Source: Glebionis coronaria (Eukaryota > Streptophyta > Magnoliopsida > Asterales > Asteraceae). Taken from it: DNA of 64,000 nucleotides. Location of the stretch: contig CM046879.1 of NCBI GenBank assembly GCA_025667525.1, forward strand, positions 387,523,039 through 387,587,038, written 5' to 3'. Positions 49,701 through 60,822 of the stretch are shown one piece after another. The position numbers were made by a program, and so were the translations under genes. The notes under the pieces were generated by a model. It had not been told where the DNA came from. It was given only the letters and a program-made list of their open reading frames with translations, and did no database searches. Numbering within the stretch: the first letter of the stretch is position 1; every line of letters begins with the position of its first letter.

Positions 49701-51487
49701 TTGATTGAAACTTGAATAAAGTAAAATTTAACCCGTATGGAATATGAGATTGTTAATAGAAGTCGTTAAGTTCTGTGATTGAATTATAAGGTTTTAAATG
49801 TTTGTTGGTTCGTGTTAAGGGTTGTTCCTAGGCCATTGTCCACTAACGAGGAGCCCACTGTCCAAGAAATAAATTGAAGAAATCTTCTTCTGAATTGGGA
49901 CTGATGGATCTTCCGGGATAGGTAGGACACCTAATGACTCTTATAGATTAGTATTCATTGTGGTATCTTTTAAAAATAATCCCTAACCTAACTGAGACAT
50001 CAGTTGGTAGGACGAGTTCTTGGAATTGTATGACATAGTGACACATAATGTGTTACGGTACAATTTGACTTGTTTGAAAAGATTACCTTTGAGTGCTAAA
50101 TTCTACATATATCGATGTTATCTATCTTTTATTGCTTCATCCTAATGTTCACATTAGTGATGCAACCATTGAACAAATACTCATCTCGATTTGAGCTACG
50201 TTGTGGATTATTCTTTTTGAGTGCCATCAAAGACATGAACCTCATGATTAATTGGCTAAAGCTCATTTCCTATCATATTGTAGTTAAGTTCTTTGTGAAC
50301 AACTTTTCATCACATTTTTGCAGATCACTCATTGTTTTTATGAAGTTAAAACGGTATCCTTTGAGAAAATTTAATTTTCATCACAATAAGGATTATTCAA
50401 AGTGAGATTTATAAATAATCATTATCGAAGTAAAGTTGTTTATGAAACACTTTGGAAACTTAATTGTTTTCGTAACAAAGAAAATCTTTGTAAATTTATT
50501 TTTTATTCTTATTTAAGAATTAAGCATGAAAATGTTTTTATTATAAACATGATGGTAAAATTTTGACGAACTGAGTATTGCATTGTTAATCTTGAAATTG
50601 TATATAGTTGCGCGCCTACATACAATTTGGAATGGACCATGCAAGGCTGATTAGTAGTCACCATAAAACTGATTAATAAACACTACATTTTCTTTGAAGA
50701 TTGTGAAAGATTAAAATTAATGAGATCTGCAAGAAGTGAAAAATAAGGACATAGTGTTAGGGACACCTACATATGTGCCTGTAGCATCTATTCTTCTGAG
50801 TCGAATTTACACATCTGTGGAAATTGTCTTATTTAACAATTGATAATTCTTTCTTGTCCAATTCTCCCGTAGTGAGATTCTTAGGGAAAGTATCTGATTG
50901 CCGAGTGTTGATACCCGACTGGATGTATCGACGTTCCTATCATTTCTTTTGATTAAGATTTCATTTGAATGACCTGGGTAACGATCCGAGGAGCTTTCGA
51001 ATGCGTACTCAAATTATGAAAACATGGGATATACTCATATTCGTTAATGTTTTCGTCTGTATCTGATTTGAAATTCTCTCGCGTAGATTATGCGTTGACC
51101 TTACTCTTTTAATGGTAGTTGTGTCTCCATATATCCCTGAATTTGTGAAGGATTATGAATTTTTATTAGTCTTTTGAGAAGTTCACATCTTATCGACGGC
51201 AATGAAACTGAAAACTTGATAATGCCGGTAGAATGGATTGATTGATTATGACATGACGACATTGTCTTAATTGATGGGAACTCGAGTAGAATTCCCTAAA
51301 TGGTAAGATGTTGATTATCAAAAGTGATCTAAATAATTCTTGATGGATGACCATATCCTGCATTTAGACTTGAAATTACACCATGAATGGTTGTAAAATA
51401 GTCATAGATATTATAATCTAGAAAAAACTTAGAATAAATGTATTAAAAGATATTTCTGTTATCTGAAACCTTAGTAAGTATTTATTG

Positions 51488-52060
51488 ATGACTTACCTAG
51501 ACTTTCGCCATTAAGGCAAGTTGAATTTGGTATTGATTATATTCTCGGTGTTGCACCTGTGGCTTGTGCACTGTACGTCAACACCATTTGAATTAAAGGA
51601 ATTACCGTACAACTGAGAGAGTTGTCGGAGAAAGATTTTATTATACCAAGCCTGTCATCATGAAGAGCTATGGTGTTATCATTCCTTATATTTACAGATT
51701 ACTGTGAACTGAGTAAACTGACAATCGAAAGCGATATCCATAACTCGAAATGGAAGATTTGTTCGATCATTTACAAGATTCTTGCGTATGTTCTAAATAT
51801 TTGATCCATGGCATGGTTATCATCAACGTCGCATCTGCAAGGAAGATTATCTATTCCAATCACTACATCCGGAACTTGTAATGGACATTATGAGTTTCAC
51901 GTGGTGACGTTTGGATTGACTAATGCACATGTAGCATTCATAAATTTGGTGAATCACGTGTGTAGGCTGTAATTTGATAAATTCATGCTCGTGATCATTA
52001 AGGACTATATGTTTGTTTATAAGAATAAGAATGAGTTAATAATTATTTAAAGATTGCCCT
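51488..52060 (+). pseudogene. Degenerate reverse transcriptase of element Y
   Basis: Readable in shifting frames: DLPRLSPLRQVEF (51490-51528), LRELSEKDFIIPS (about 51608-51650), MEDLFDHLQDS (about 51748) and HYEFHVVTFGLTNAHVAFIN (about 51887-51945). The catalytic box, normally FIDD or FVDD, reads IIKDY (about 51994), so the first active-site Asp is lost. The wording matches B's RT segment by segment. A clearly dead copy. Confidence 0.8.
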
Positions 52061-52302
52061 AAATTGGCTAAGCAATGAAAACCTGAACCTTGAATAATTG
52101 ATATGTGATTAAAAACTTAAACCTTTACATTATTTGACTATGTGATTAATAGATAATGGAATATAAATTGACTCTTCAAAATTTAGAAGTCATTTAGAAC
52201 TTTGAATTATACTAAAAAGAAAATGGAAATAAGTTTTGACGAATGTTTTAACAAAGGATTTTAAAGGGATTATTCCCTTATACACAAAACATTTAACTAA
52301 AC

Positions 52303-52321
52303 TCCTGTTTAGGGGTAAATG
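52303..52321 (+). repeat. Second copy of the Y polypurine-tract sequence
   Basis: A 19-base string (TCCTGTTTAGGGGTAAATG) occurs here and at 54263-54281 directly before the 3' LTR. This copy lies between the RT and integrase remnants. Confidence 0.75.
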
Positions 52322-53139
52322 TTTTTGCATACCTTAAGACAACTTAAGAAGAATTGAGGAAACCCATTTGAACCATGACTTGAAATTTGAAACGATACAT
52401 TTTGCTTTTCAAACTAAGAAAATTTTGACCAAAATATAACCAAAGATTTTTTTTTTTCGAACATTTACGAATCTTATTAAATATTTTCGATAAATCAACA
52501 AAAGTCTTGTTAATTAAATTCAAATTTATTTTGAACATTTTTATAATTGGTCGAACTAAGAAATTTAAAACCTTTACGTTTACGTTACCTAAAAATTGAA
52601 TATTTAATATTTAATTAGTTGTAATAATTATGGACGCTTTAAACGTTAGATTGAGTAAAACTGATAAAAATGATAGATGAGACGAAACTGAAACTTAGAA
52701 AATATGAAGAAATGTGAACGTAATTACTGACGCATAATATAGAAAAAATATCTTAGTGAATTATGGACATGATAATTATATCATCATGAGAGGTGAATAT
52801 AGATACCGACGCATTATGTAGAAAAGATAAAGAACCAATTAGGACATGTTCCTTAATAATGAAGGTACAAATTAAATTGCCGAACAATATAAAAGAATAA
52901 TAAAATAAACGATGTTTATAAAAAGGATAATATAGATAATAAAAGTGGTTCGCTGCTAATATGAACCATTAGAATTAAGAAGCCGATAGCGTTAAATGTA
53001 TAAAAGGCCACTTATGGTTGCCTAAATATGGAGATTGTGAAATATAGTTATGTTGGAATTTGTAAGTATAAGTATTCTATTTATGTCATTTATGACTAAA
53101 AGTATCTTTGTCTGAAAAAAGTTGTACTAATGACAAATT

Positions 53140-53440
53140 ATGAAGGCAGACACCGCCTCATACATTAGTAAACGTTTAACTATTGCAAAGGTCATCATCT
53201 GAATTTGATTCGATTTGGGTCATCGTCGACAGACTGACCAAATCTGCTAATATCATTCCCGTTAATAATAAATGCAAAAGAGTTATGTAGACATAGCGTG
53301 CTTGTATCAAACATCTTTATCAAGATCCTCGCTTCGCATCGAATTTCTAGAGATTTGCTCAGAAGTCCTTGAGAACGAATCTTGATGAGAGTACTGTGTA
53401 CCACCCCAATCGAAGGGACGAGGTAAAGTAACGATACAAA
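53140..53440 (+). pseudogene. Degenerate integrase of element Y
   Basis: ADTASYISKRLTIAKV (about 53147) corresponds to the zinc domain, with both Cys of the CxxC pair replaced. It jumps directly to DSIWVIVDRLTKSANIIPV (about 53203-53260), so the segment carrying the first catalytic Asp is deleted. Then QDPRFASNF and STVYHPNRRDE follow, with the second Asp and the Glu also lost. 53441-54260 shows only faint integrase C-terminal likeness. Confidence 0.78.
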
Positions 53441-54262
53441 CTAATTTAAGCGCTGTTCTATGTTTGAATGATTGACCTTTGGTAATAGACCGTATAATGG
53501 TTTTCCTTTGGAGAGATTATCATTGATAACTATCGTATTAGGATCGAGATCGAATCTTGTTAGGATTTAGAAATTAGAGCATCTGTAAGCAGGAATTGAG
53601 ATAAAGACACCCGACATACACCCACTGTGAGTTGGACATTTCTTTTAGGTTTAAGGTTTCCTATGATGGCGAACCTATCCTTGCAAAATACTCGACCCGC
53701 GAGATCTGAAATTATTATTGAAACTAGGATCTGATTATTGACAGCCGGTAGTGGGCAAGAGGTTATGTGAATATGAAATGTAGATCTTAAAGTGCCAAAT
53801 GGGTAGCGAAGTTATGCCACAATTTTTAACCTTGGAAAAAAAATGAATTCATGATCTGACAAATCATGGGATACAAGTCCCTGTTGTATGGGACCATTGA
53901 GATGATGTAAAAGTTGGGATTGAAAGGCATATAAGCTGGATCTACCCTAAGACTTCAAGAACTGTGTGAATTATGTTTCGTAAATCAAACTTGATGGAAT
54001 ATCTATCAAGTGAAAATCTGATTGTTCTTAGTAAATCTTAGATCGGCGAAAAGTTGCATTCATCAAAAACCCGTGAACATCATGGATAGAGAAAGTAAGT
54101 CAACATTTAGCCTGATCTTATTCCCGTAGTTATGTTTGATGAAACTAGCATATTATAATGGATTACACTTGTGAGAAAAGACCGAATGTGGAGGAAATAC
54201 CCACATGGCTTTAACTCTATAAGAAGCGAGTAGTAAGGTAAGATGATCTTTGAGGACAAAGA

Positions 54263-54282
54263 TCCTGTTTAGGGGTAAATGC
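54263..54282 (+). promoter_or_regulatory. Polypurine tract of element Y
   Basis: TTTAGGGGTAAATGC immediately before the LTR start TGTGACAATCC. Confidence 0.75.
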
Positions 54283-57200
54283 TGTGACAATCCGTCAATT
54301 TATGGTTGATATTTTATTCTTAATATTTATTTGAAAACATTATTTTAATGTTACAATATGAACTCACTTATTTTTGGGAAGAAATTTGGATTTACGTCTT
54401 GAAGTAGCATCGACTACGTTTAAACCGGAGGATTCTACGTTACGTGCTTACGTTTACATACACCGTCTTTGGTGACAGTCCGACATTTCAGAAAATAAAT
54501 TTATCCGTGAATATTATTTTGGAGTTTTAAATTTGTGTTAGTTCATAAATTCACAAATTTACGAGAAGAGATTAGGACTTAAGATTTTATTTTAACGTCC
54601 TTTACGACTAAACCGGAAACCCTAGGATTACGTATTTACGTTTTCGAACTCCGTTTTTGATGAGACAATTTTTATTGGATTCGTTTTGTGACGTTGATTC
54701 ATAATTTATAAAAACGTTTTTCGTAAAACGACCCGAGGGCACGCAAATCGAGGAAACTAGAATCGAGGAATACCCATAAATTAGTGAGATGGGACAAAAT
54801 ACATTATCCGACCCCACTAATATACATGGGTGGCCAAAAACTCACCAACACACCATTGATGTGTCAAAGAGTTAGCTTATTATTTACACATGTAACAAGC
54901 TTACTTTGTAAGCTTCCACTACACCAAAAACAACTAGCTAATACCACTTCTCTCATTCATAACATGCAAAACAACCACAAACTCTCTCATCTCCTCTCAA
55001 TGTGCCGTCTATACTCCACCCTAAACATCCATTTTGATCAAAAATCAACCATGAAATCTTATGTTATATACACATATGTTGAACCCTTTTGAAACCCTAT
55101 TGATTGGTGGTCCTTATAACATCCAAGGAGGAGTTTTCATGGAGTAGTAGGGCTGATTTTCCACAAGGTGTTTATGAAGAATGGTGGTCTTGAAGATGGT
55201 CATGGTTATTCACAAGTTTCTCCATCAAAAACCATGTCCAAATCATAACCTACATCAACTTGGTGGTATAAAGATTGTCCTCCTCATCTTCTTGTTATTT
55301 TGATTATGTAAACATGTATTTTATTTCCTATTGTATATGTATATGATGGTTATATGATGATAAAAATATTGTGTGGGGATTTGGTGTTGATAAACATGCT
55401 TAAAAAGATGAAAGATTATAAGAAACAAGGCTAAAATCTTGTTTAAATATGTTGGCTGTATAAAACAGTAAAGAAACATGTCATGAACTCATAAAATGAT
55501 GAAGTAGAATGGATTTACAGTAAGCTATGGGTCTTGTACACATGTGAGAATTGGCCATGCAATGGAATCATTGTAATGAGTGAGATATGATCAAAACAAA
55601 TTTAAGATACAAATCTGAGTTCACTGTTTTGGACGATTTTTAGAAAATACTTAGAGGATGATTCAACAGTAGCTATAAAAGAATTAAATGTATCACATAT
55701 CATATAGTTTATGTGATAAAAATTTGAGCTTCTATCTCTATATATAACTCTAGATATGGCAGTTTTGGTGAAGATGAAAATAAATATCAGATTTTGAGAA
55801 ACTAATGTTTATTATTATTATATAAGCACTCAAAATTATATTGTATAAAATGTAAAATAAAAACCCACTAACTTATGGATTTTATTTATATAAGTATGTA
55901 AAAGGTTAAATAAGTGGACATTTTATAAAAATGGTAACTTATTAAGTTTTATAAGTTATAAAACTATAAACATGATTTTTACGACTTTTTCGGCTAATAT
56001 CGTAAAATTAACATTTTTGTTAAATAAAACTTAGACGGTTGGACCCGTCTAATGTAAACTTTTATAAACACATATACTGATGTATAGACATGTATAACAA
56101 GTAAAAACCGATAAAACCCAAACTATAGGACATACGGGCATTAACGAGCTAAGTAAACATATTGGACTAATAATTGGACTAAATAAGTTAAACACTTATA
56201 AAAAGAACTTATTGGGCTTAACCCATTTAGGCCCAACATATAAAGTGTAAATACTGATAATACAAGTATAAAGTGGAATAAGAAAAGTTAAAGAACTTAT
56301 AACAAGTTTATTGAACTTAAAACACGTAAATAGGTAAAACTAGAAAACTAGTATAAAAGTTATCGACATATAACACTAAAATGAGTAAACGAGAATATGT
56401 AAACCCATTTGATCATCATATATATATAATCATCATATGTATACATAATTTTTATTTTTATAAAGTCATTGGACATGAGTCTAAGACGAGTATTATTTGT
56501 CTAGGTTTCCGTGTTTGAAGCACGTACCGTACATCCGAATCGCCGATAACCGCCTTCCCACATCAACGTGAGTTCATAGCCTCTCACTCTTTTAAATGTT
56601 TTTATGAAATGTTTTATAAACCCGCGAGGGAGATAACATGTTAATTTTTATAAAATAGGACACCATTTGTCCCGATTTTTTGTTTATTGATTTGGACCCG
56701 AATGAATGAATGACCCGATTGTATGACCTGATAAATGATTAATGGACCCGATAGATGAAATTAAATGGATTATTAAAGTTAGGTTATGTCCCTAAAAGTC
56801 CCATTAGCATGAATTGTGAACTATCGGGATTTGGTAGATGCTTATGCATTTAATAGTACTATTTGGGGACGATCACCCCAGTTCGCGCCTTGACGGTTGA
56901 TCCCCGTCGTGCCACATTGATTGGTAACCGAATTTATGTATGAGAAGATTTCCATAGCGTGACCTTTGTGACGACACGCTACTTTAGATGGGCAAAATTT
57001 GGTATCGGGTTAGCTACCCGTTGTTGGTTTAGTAAGGTAACAATGTCATGCGGCTTATAATAATCCAAAATTAACGAAATACTACTAGACGCTCCGAATT
57101 ACGATGTATTGCCTGACTAGCAATACAGGGTCATACTATTGATATTATGTTCGTGTTTTGGTTTTCATAACAATATTCATATAACGGTTTTTATTTTCAT

Positions 57201-57720
57201 ACAACGTCTTAAGACGTATTGTATGATTGTTTTTACGACATTGGTTCGTATAATGATTTTTAAGGCTAATGCCTATATTATGATTTTGATGAAGATTTGT
57301 ATAAAATGACTTTGGCTATTTTATGGCCTATTGAAATGATTTGTACAAAATGATTTTCAGTATTAATTTTATACTGATATTATATTGATGGATTTTATCA
57401 AACTCTATGAATTCACTCGGCGTTATGGCTGACCTTTTCTTTTAACATGTTTTATCTCAGGTACTTGAAGGTAATTCTCGGGAAGACAACAAGAATTCAT
57501 GGCCCGCACTTAAACAATAATTTCCATTCAAATACTTTGTAAAATTTTGTATGAAATAATATGACTTGGGACCGATGTAACTTTGATATTTATGAATGGG
57601 AATGCTTTATTATTAAACGACGCAATTTTTATGCGTTGTCTATGATGTGAGTAATGTGCTATCCCGTAACACAAACTAGTCTTCCGCTGTATTGAGTTGT
57701 ATAAATTTGGGGGTGTTACA
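54283..57720 (+). repeat. 3' LTR of element Y
   Basis: 3,438 bp, differing from the 5' LTR by scattered substitutions and balanced small indels (for example three extra bases near 57108). Open frames within it (54608-54817 minus, 54784-55092 plus) are LTR sequence. Confidence 0.95.
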
Positions 57721-57725
57721 TTTGG

Positions 57726-58404
57726 TATTGGGATTCAGATGTCAGCATAACATGGTTTCCTATTTGGAGGCTGATGATACTCTGTTTCCTCAATATACTT
57801 AGATGGTGGCGTATTTAAATGCATCCCCCATTAGGTATGCGCTTTCTCATACTCCACTTATCCCTGTCACTCATATTAAGCAGTTTTGGAATACTATCAC
57901 TTTCTCAATGATTAATAATATGACTACATTGACTGCTATAGTCCATGGGCGTTCATGGGTGGTTACTGAAGCCTTGGTTTTCCAGGATTTGCATCTTAAT
58001 GATGCAGATGGTATAACCACTCTACCCATTGGTGATCTAGAACAAGGGCTTCAAGCTTTGGGTTATCCTTTCCATGAAGAGGGATCTTTAAATAAATATT
58101 CTAACAGGAATTTCCCCCAGCTTGGAAATACTTAATACATGTCATACTTTAATGTTTGAGTCGCGAATGTACTGCACATAATGAAATTAACAGATCTATT
58201 GGTAGTGTCATTGTGTGTATTGCTAATGGGCAAAAATATAATTTTTCTAAAATGATTTTTGATGGCATGTGTAAAAACAAGGGTAGCAAGATGACTCTGT
58301 CTTACCCAAGATTTTTACAAATGGTTTTTGATGAACAAAGGTATTGCACCAGGGATCATGATGATTTTTATATGATCCCTGTGCAAAAGAAAGCAATTTT
58401 ATGA
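57726..58404 (+). pseudogene. Copia D post-pol ORF, N-terminal domain after the Y insertion
   Basis: Continues from 45422. Seen: QHNMVSYLEADDTLFPQYT, a TAG at 57800-57802 (CAG in copia E), MVAYLNASPIRYALSHTP, IKQFWNTITFS, VTEALVFQDLHLNDADGI, LEQGLQALGYPF, a frameshift near 58100, then YNFSKMIFDGMCKNKG and YPRFLQMVFDEQ. The pattern (short helices, FDGM, YPRFLQ) resembles the post-pol or envelope-like ORFs that I associate with Asteraceae copia elements. No transmembrane segment is apparent. Function unknown. Confidence 0.75.
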
Positions 58405-58407
58405 AAG

Positions 58408-59934
58408 ATGAATTCACCTCCTCACAGAGACTTACCCCTTACCCAAGCCATGCTTGTTGTTATTGCAGCAGCACAACCTCAACCTGACCCACAACCACAA
58501 CCAGACCCATTACCTGAACCATCACCTTCACCTCAACATATGGAACTTGACCAAGATTCCTTCAACACTGACACGTTAGATGTTGGCGTTGACACTTCAA
58601 ATCCAAACGTTGACACCTTTCTACAACAGACCCAAACACCCCTTAACCTCCAACCTGAAACCCAATCCACATCATCTTCCTCACCCTCATACTTTAGGAT
58701 GGAAAAACGCCAAAGGACCATTAGAGTGTTCTCCTCTGGTGGTCCTAACCATGTTGCAGAGAGAACCACCACCACAAGTGTGGTTGGTGACATGGGTGGG
58801 GCTAGGACTATTGGTACTGGCTTAGATGCAGGCCAAGCCAGTCCTAACATTATTAAGACCCCATCCATGCCCCATGAATCTACTTTGGGAGGTCAAATTC
58901 CCATTATAGAGGAGGGAAGATTGGAACCCTATACGTTGTTAGAATTGACGGCTGTCGGCATTAGCTTGCAAAAGCAAAATGCAGACCTGGTACATACTGT
59001 CACTACACAAGGCCTTGAACTCAAGCAATTGAGGGAGAGGATTGTTATTTTAGAAGGTGATAACCCTAGGCGTCGAGTGGAGGATTCTTTCAAAGGGGAG
59101 GACGAGCAGATACATTTGAGTGATAAAGGCTCAAATGAAGGAGAATCTTTGGGTATAGCTGAAGCTCTAATAGATTTGAAGAGGCAACCTGGTTTTGATG
59201 TTTCATTGGTTACTCCTACAAATTTGAATTTATCTTTTACTGAGATGATGGAGCTATTCACAAGAAGCGCTGACAAGAGTAAGGTGAGCATTGACAGGCA
59301 GATTTTTTACGCTGACAAGCCAAGCGCTGATAGGAGTAAGTTAGGCGTTGTCACAAAGGTTTTGGATGTTGATAGACCTGCAGGTATGGTTGATGTATTC
59401 CAGTCATCAGTCATCATCAAAGAATTGTCTACACAGGTACCATCATCATCTTTACCCATCATAGATATATTAGATAAGGGTAAAGGAATTATGGTAGAAA
59501 CAGAGGTTCCCAAGGATGCAACTCAAGTAAAATTTTATTCGATGTTGGTTGCACAACTTATGGAACAAGAAAAGAAGAAGGTTGTTGAGTCACCATTTGT
59601 GGTTACTTCTGAGGAACAAGAAGGAAGTAATGATGAGAGCACAGATTCAAGTGTCATGATTAATGAAGAACCAGAAAGACTTGAATATGGTGATGTGTTG
59701 GCAAGGGAAAAACTTGTAGAGTTGAAGATGAAGGTGGATTATGATATGCCTGAAGTTGCCCAGATGTACTTTGCTTGGGAGAATAAGATCATGGAGAATC
59801 CAGATATGTCTTTATCAGATCAGATTTGGGGATTGGAGATTCTACTTAGGATTCAAAGAGATTGTCAGGTAATTCTAAAGTATAAGGCCAACAATGTTTT
59901 CTCACAATCTAAGAGGGATAGAAAGGAGCTTTAG
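58408..59934 (+). CDS. Copia D post-pol ORF, central part (508 codons)
   Basis: The longest undamaged frame in the window. It opens with a Pro/Gln-rich tract (PQPDPQPQPDPLPEPSPSP), then a Ser/Thr-rich segment, a leucine-heptad helix (about residues 170-225, with LQKQNADLVHTV and LKQLRERIVILEG) that looks like a coiled coil, an acidic segment, the six-unit heptad array (59267-59378, for example SADKSKV, SIDRQIF, YADKP) and an acidic C-terminal helix. It also has a short array near residue 53 (NTDTLDV, GVDTSNP, 58564-58617). No enzymatic motif or signal peptide. It continues in frame with the next part after a TAG at 59932-59934. The product would be a largely disordered, coiled-coil protein of unknown role. 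Confidence 0.7.
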   Translation: MNSPPHRDLPLTQAMLVVIAAAQPQPDPQPQPDPLPEPSPSPQHMELDQDSFNTDTLDVGVDTSNPNVDTFLQQTQTPLNLQPETQSTSSSSPSYFRMEKRQRTIRVFSSGGPNHVAERTTTTSVVGDMGGARTIGTGLDAGQASPNIIKTPSMPHESTLGGQIPIIEEGRLEPYTLLELTAVGISLQKQNADLVHTVTTQGLELKQLRERIVILEGDNPRRRVEDSFKGEDEQIHLSDKGSNEGESLGIAEALIDLKRQPGFDVSLVTPTNLNLSFTEMMELFTRSADKSKVSIDRQIFYADKPSADRSKLGVVTKVLDVDRPAGMVDVFQSSVIIKELSTQVPSSSLPIIDILDKGKGIMVETEVPKDATQVKFYSMLVAQLMEQEKKKVVESPFVVTSEEQEGSNDESTDSSVMINEEPERLEYGDVLAREKLVELKMKVDYDMPEVAQMYFAWENKIMENPDMSLSDQIWGLEILLRIQRDCQVILKYKANNVFSQSKRDRKEL

Positions 59935-59948
59935 TATATGTTTCTTAG

Positions 59949-60770
59949 ATGTCATCAAGGGGTTGGACTTTTCAGAAGTTCCAAGGATTATCCTTTGATG
60001 AATTGGAGTATAAAGCTTATCTTATTTGGGCAAGAGTGCAAGAGATGAAGACTATCATACTTCTTTCAGATGAAAGAAAGGAAGAGCTTGCAGAAGAGAT
60101 GCAAATTCAACAGGCTTTAATTGTATCAAGACCTAAGAAGAAGGGAGTTCCATTTGAGTTTCCAGGAAATATGGATAGAGTGAATCCTAGTGAAGCTGTT
60201 ATTAGAAGGAGCATTAAGATCTCATCCTTGGAAGTTTCACATATGGTGGAAGTATTACCTCATGATTCCAGAAACCCTATAGTTACCTATGAAGAAGATG
60301 CAAGTGGGTTCTGGATGATTGGCAGATATGGGAAAGAGCTACATACTTTTACTACTCTTATGTCTTTGTTTGCAAGCTTGGATAGGGAAGACTTGGAAGA
60401 CTATTGGAGGTTACTGCAGGCCAAGTATGAGACTGAAGCACCTACTTCAGTCAATGGAATAAAGATCTGGTCAACATTCAAGAAAATGTGTGCACCAGAT
60501 GAAGAAGATCTTGTTTGGAAGGATCTTAATGATGATAGCCGTGGACTTCAATGGCGTCTATATTCAGCAAATGGTGTGTATCATTTGATTTCTACAAAGT
60601 TTTCAGAGTATCTTCTTGTGGATGTTGAGTATCCTATGTCAAAAAAAGTTTTGAAGAAAATGATGACAACACAGCTGGAGATAGACTACTCAAGTGACGT
60701 GGCCAAAGATTTGATTAGATATATTTATTTCCAATTTGATAAGATTTGTAAGAATCCTCCTAGTTCTTAG
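59949..60770 (+). CDS. Copia D post-pol ORF, C-terminal part (273 codons)
   Basis: Open from 59949 to a TAG at 60768-60770, about 50 bp before the 3' LTR. Mixed helical sequence with Trp-containing segments (YWRLLQAKYETEA, KIWSTFKKM, DLVWKDLNDDSRGLQWRLYS). It probably belongs to the same protein as 58408-59934, being in the same reading phase and separated by one stop and a few codons. I do not recognise a domain. E lacks the corresponding region through deletion. Confidence 0.6.
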   Translation: MSSRGWTFQKFQGLSFDELEYKAYLIWARVQEMKTIILLSDERKEELAEEMQIQQALIVSRPKKKGVPFEFPGNMDRVNPSEAVIRRSIKISSLEVSHMVEVLPHDSRNPIVTYEEDASGFWMIGRYGKELHTFTTLMSLFASLDREDLEDYWRLLQAKYETEAPTSVNGIKIWSTFKKMCAPDEEDLVWKDLNDDSRGLQWRLYSANGVYHLISTKFSEYLLVDVEYPMSKKVLKKMMTTQLEIDYSSDVAKDLIRYIYFQFDKICKNPPSS

Positions 60771-60809
60771 TTTTTATTTAGAAACTTGATTACTAGAGTA
60801 GATATAAAG

Positions 60810-60822
60810 TTTAGGGGAGGAT
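60810..60822 (+). promoter_or_regulatory. Polypurine tract of copia D
   Basis: TTTAGGGGAGGAT directly before the 3' LTR start TGTTGG. Confidence 0.85.

Larger units (their letters stand above)
45423..57720 (+). mobile_element. Element Y: complete Ty3/gypsy element with degenerate pol
   Basis: LTRs 45423-48860 and 54283-57720, each exactly 3,438 bp, starting TGTGACAATCC and ending GTGTTACA. A perfect 5-bp TSD, TTTGG (45418-45422 and 57721-57725), and an interrupted reading frame prove insertion into copia D. PBS at 48864; polypurine tract before 54283. The internal 5.4 kb has gag, RT and integrase traces in plus-strand order, all broken. It is related to W along its whole LTR. The pol wording is close to Del/Tekay RTs, but no chromodomain could be read. 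Confidence 0.95.

Noticed and set aside
50115..50405. 96-codon frame in Y as a separate gene
   Set aside because: It resembles no known protein, is AT-rich and lies in degenerate sequence between gag and RT.
58408..59934. Post-pol ORF as a host gene captured between repeats
   Set aside because: It lies inside the D LTRs, directly before the polypurine tract, and a second copy sits at the same place in E. It belongs to the element.
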